Source of the DNA: an uncultured Bacteroidales bacterium | GTDB taxonomy: Bacteria; Bacteroidota; Bacteroidia; Bacteroidales; JAUNSR01 | Assembly: GCA_947074165.1 (NCBI GenBank) | Contig: CAMTOT010000159.1 | Coordinates: forward strand, 1 to 6,781 | DNA length: 6,781 nucleotides | Direction of reading: 5' to 3' | In this document: positions 6,659 through 6,781 of the stretch, in pieces | Layout of the letters: each line of letters starts with the position of its first letter | Position numbering within the stretch: position 1 is the first letter of the stretch | The notes under the pieces: generated by a model | Databases searched by the model: none | The model's input: the letters and a program-made list of their open reading frames with translations, nothing else | What the model was told of the DNA's origin: nothing | Made by a program: the position numbers and the translations under genes

Positions 6659-6734
6659 ATAGGATAACATCTACGCGAGGATCTTTTATAATATCTCTAA
6701 CGTATCTTATAAACGGCAGTTGCCACTCATAAAG
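6630..6734 (-). CDS. Possible 3' end of a convergent gene (partial, unidentified)
   Basis: Reading leftward from the last genomic bases, the minus strand is open for 34 codons, containing EWQLPFIRYVRDIIKDPR, and stops at TAA (6632-6630) inside the terminator loop. The amino-acid mix looks natural, and the convergent orientation suits a bidirectional terminator. The frame is cut by the adapter at 6736, so the start and most of the protein are missing. I do not recognise the family. Its last nine residues are encoded by the hairpin arm and loop, which is unusual. A competing plus-strand frame here is also open but has no ATG. The frame is short enough to be chance. Confidence 0.3.
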   Translation of the reverse strand, partial: LYEWQLPFIRYVRDIIKDPRVDVILCKQKGNYHL

Positions 6735-6735
6735 C

Positions 6736-6781
6736 AGATCGGAAGAGCACACGTCTGAACTCCAGTCACCGCTCATTATCT
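6736..6781 (+). other. Illumina TruSeq adapter and i7 index (not genomic)
   Basis: From AGATCGGAAGAGC at 6736 the sequence follows the TruSeq read-1 adapter base for base to 6769. An 8-base i7 index CGCTCATT follows (6770-6777; this is TruSeq HT index D703), then ATCT, the start of the P7 flow-cell sequence. The match covers all 46 bases, so this is untrimmed read-through assembled onto the contig end. Genomic sequence ends at about 6735. Confidence 0.98.

Overview
The window looks like one short Illumina-assembled contig from a Bacteroidales bacterium (phylum Bacteroidota), probably host-associated or metagenomic. Four things point there: a split MacB-like ABC transporter of one ATPase and two FtsX-type permeases, followed by an HlyD-type adaptor and a TolC-family protein, an operon layout very common in that phylum; an exact match to the Bacteroidetes -7 promoter box (TAnnTTTG) before the last gene; absence of clear Shine-Dalgarno sequences before the genes; and an AT-leaning composition with frequent AUA isoleucine codons. 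Genus cannot be set from the sequence alone.

Layout. Bases 1-354 hold no convincing gene. Bases 29-131 are packed with inverted repeats built from two words, GTTGC/GCAAC and GGAATCA/TGATTCC: two perfect palindromes and a third composite hairpin that nests one word inside the other. Bases 132-354 are an AT-rich leader with a 10-bp inverted repeat. Bases 355-6074 carry five co-directional genes with gaps of 3, 6, 67 and 13 nt: ABC ATPase, permease A, permease B (a diverged paralogue of A, of identical length), membrane fusion protein, and TolC-like outer-membrane channel. After a 79-nt gap with its own promoter-like site comes a META-domain (HslJ-like) lipoprotein gene (6154-6594), closed by a strong 21-bp bidirectional terminator hairpin (6607-6658). 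Beyond the hairpin, a minus-strand reading frame may be the last 34 codons of a convergent gene. The final 46 bases (6736-6781) are not genomic: they are Illumina TruSeq adapter plus an i7 index.

Function. The five genes should form one MacAB-TolC-like tripartite machine. The ATPase dimer drives a heterodimer of the two permeases in the inner membrane; this works mechanically on periplasmic substrate, which leaves through the adaptor and the TolC channel. Substrate is unknown (drug, peptide, lipid or lipopeptide are all possible), and no regulator is encoded in the window. The META lipoprotein may be an envelope-stress neighbour rather than a transporter subunit. The transporter is a familiar family, not a new system; the least explained part is the two-word palindrome cluster upstream.
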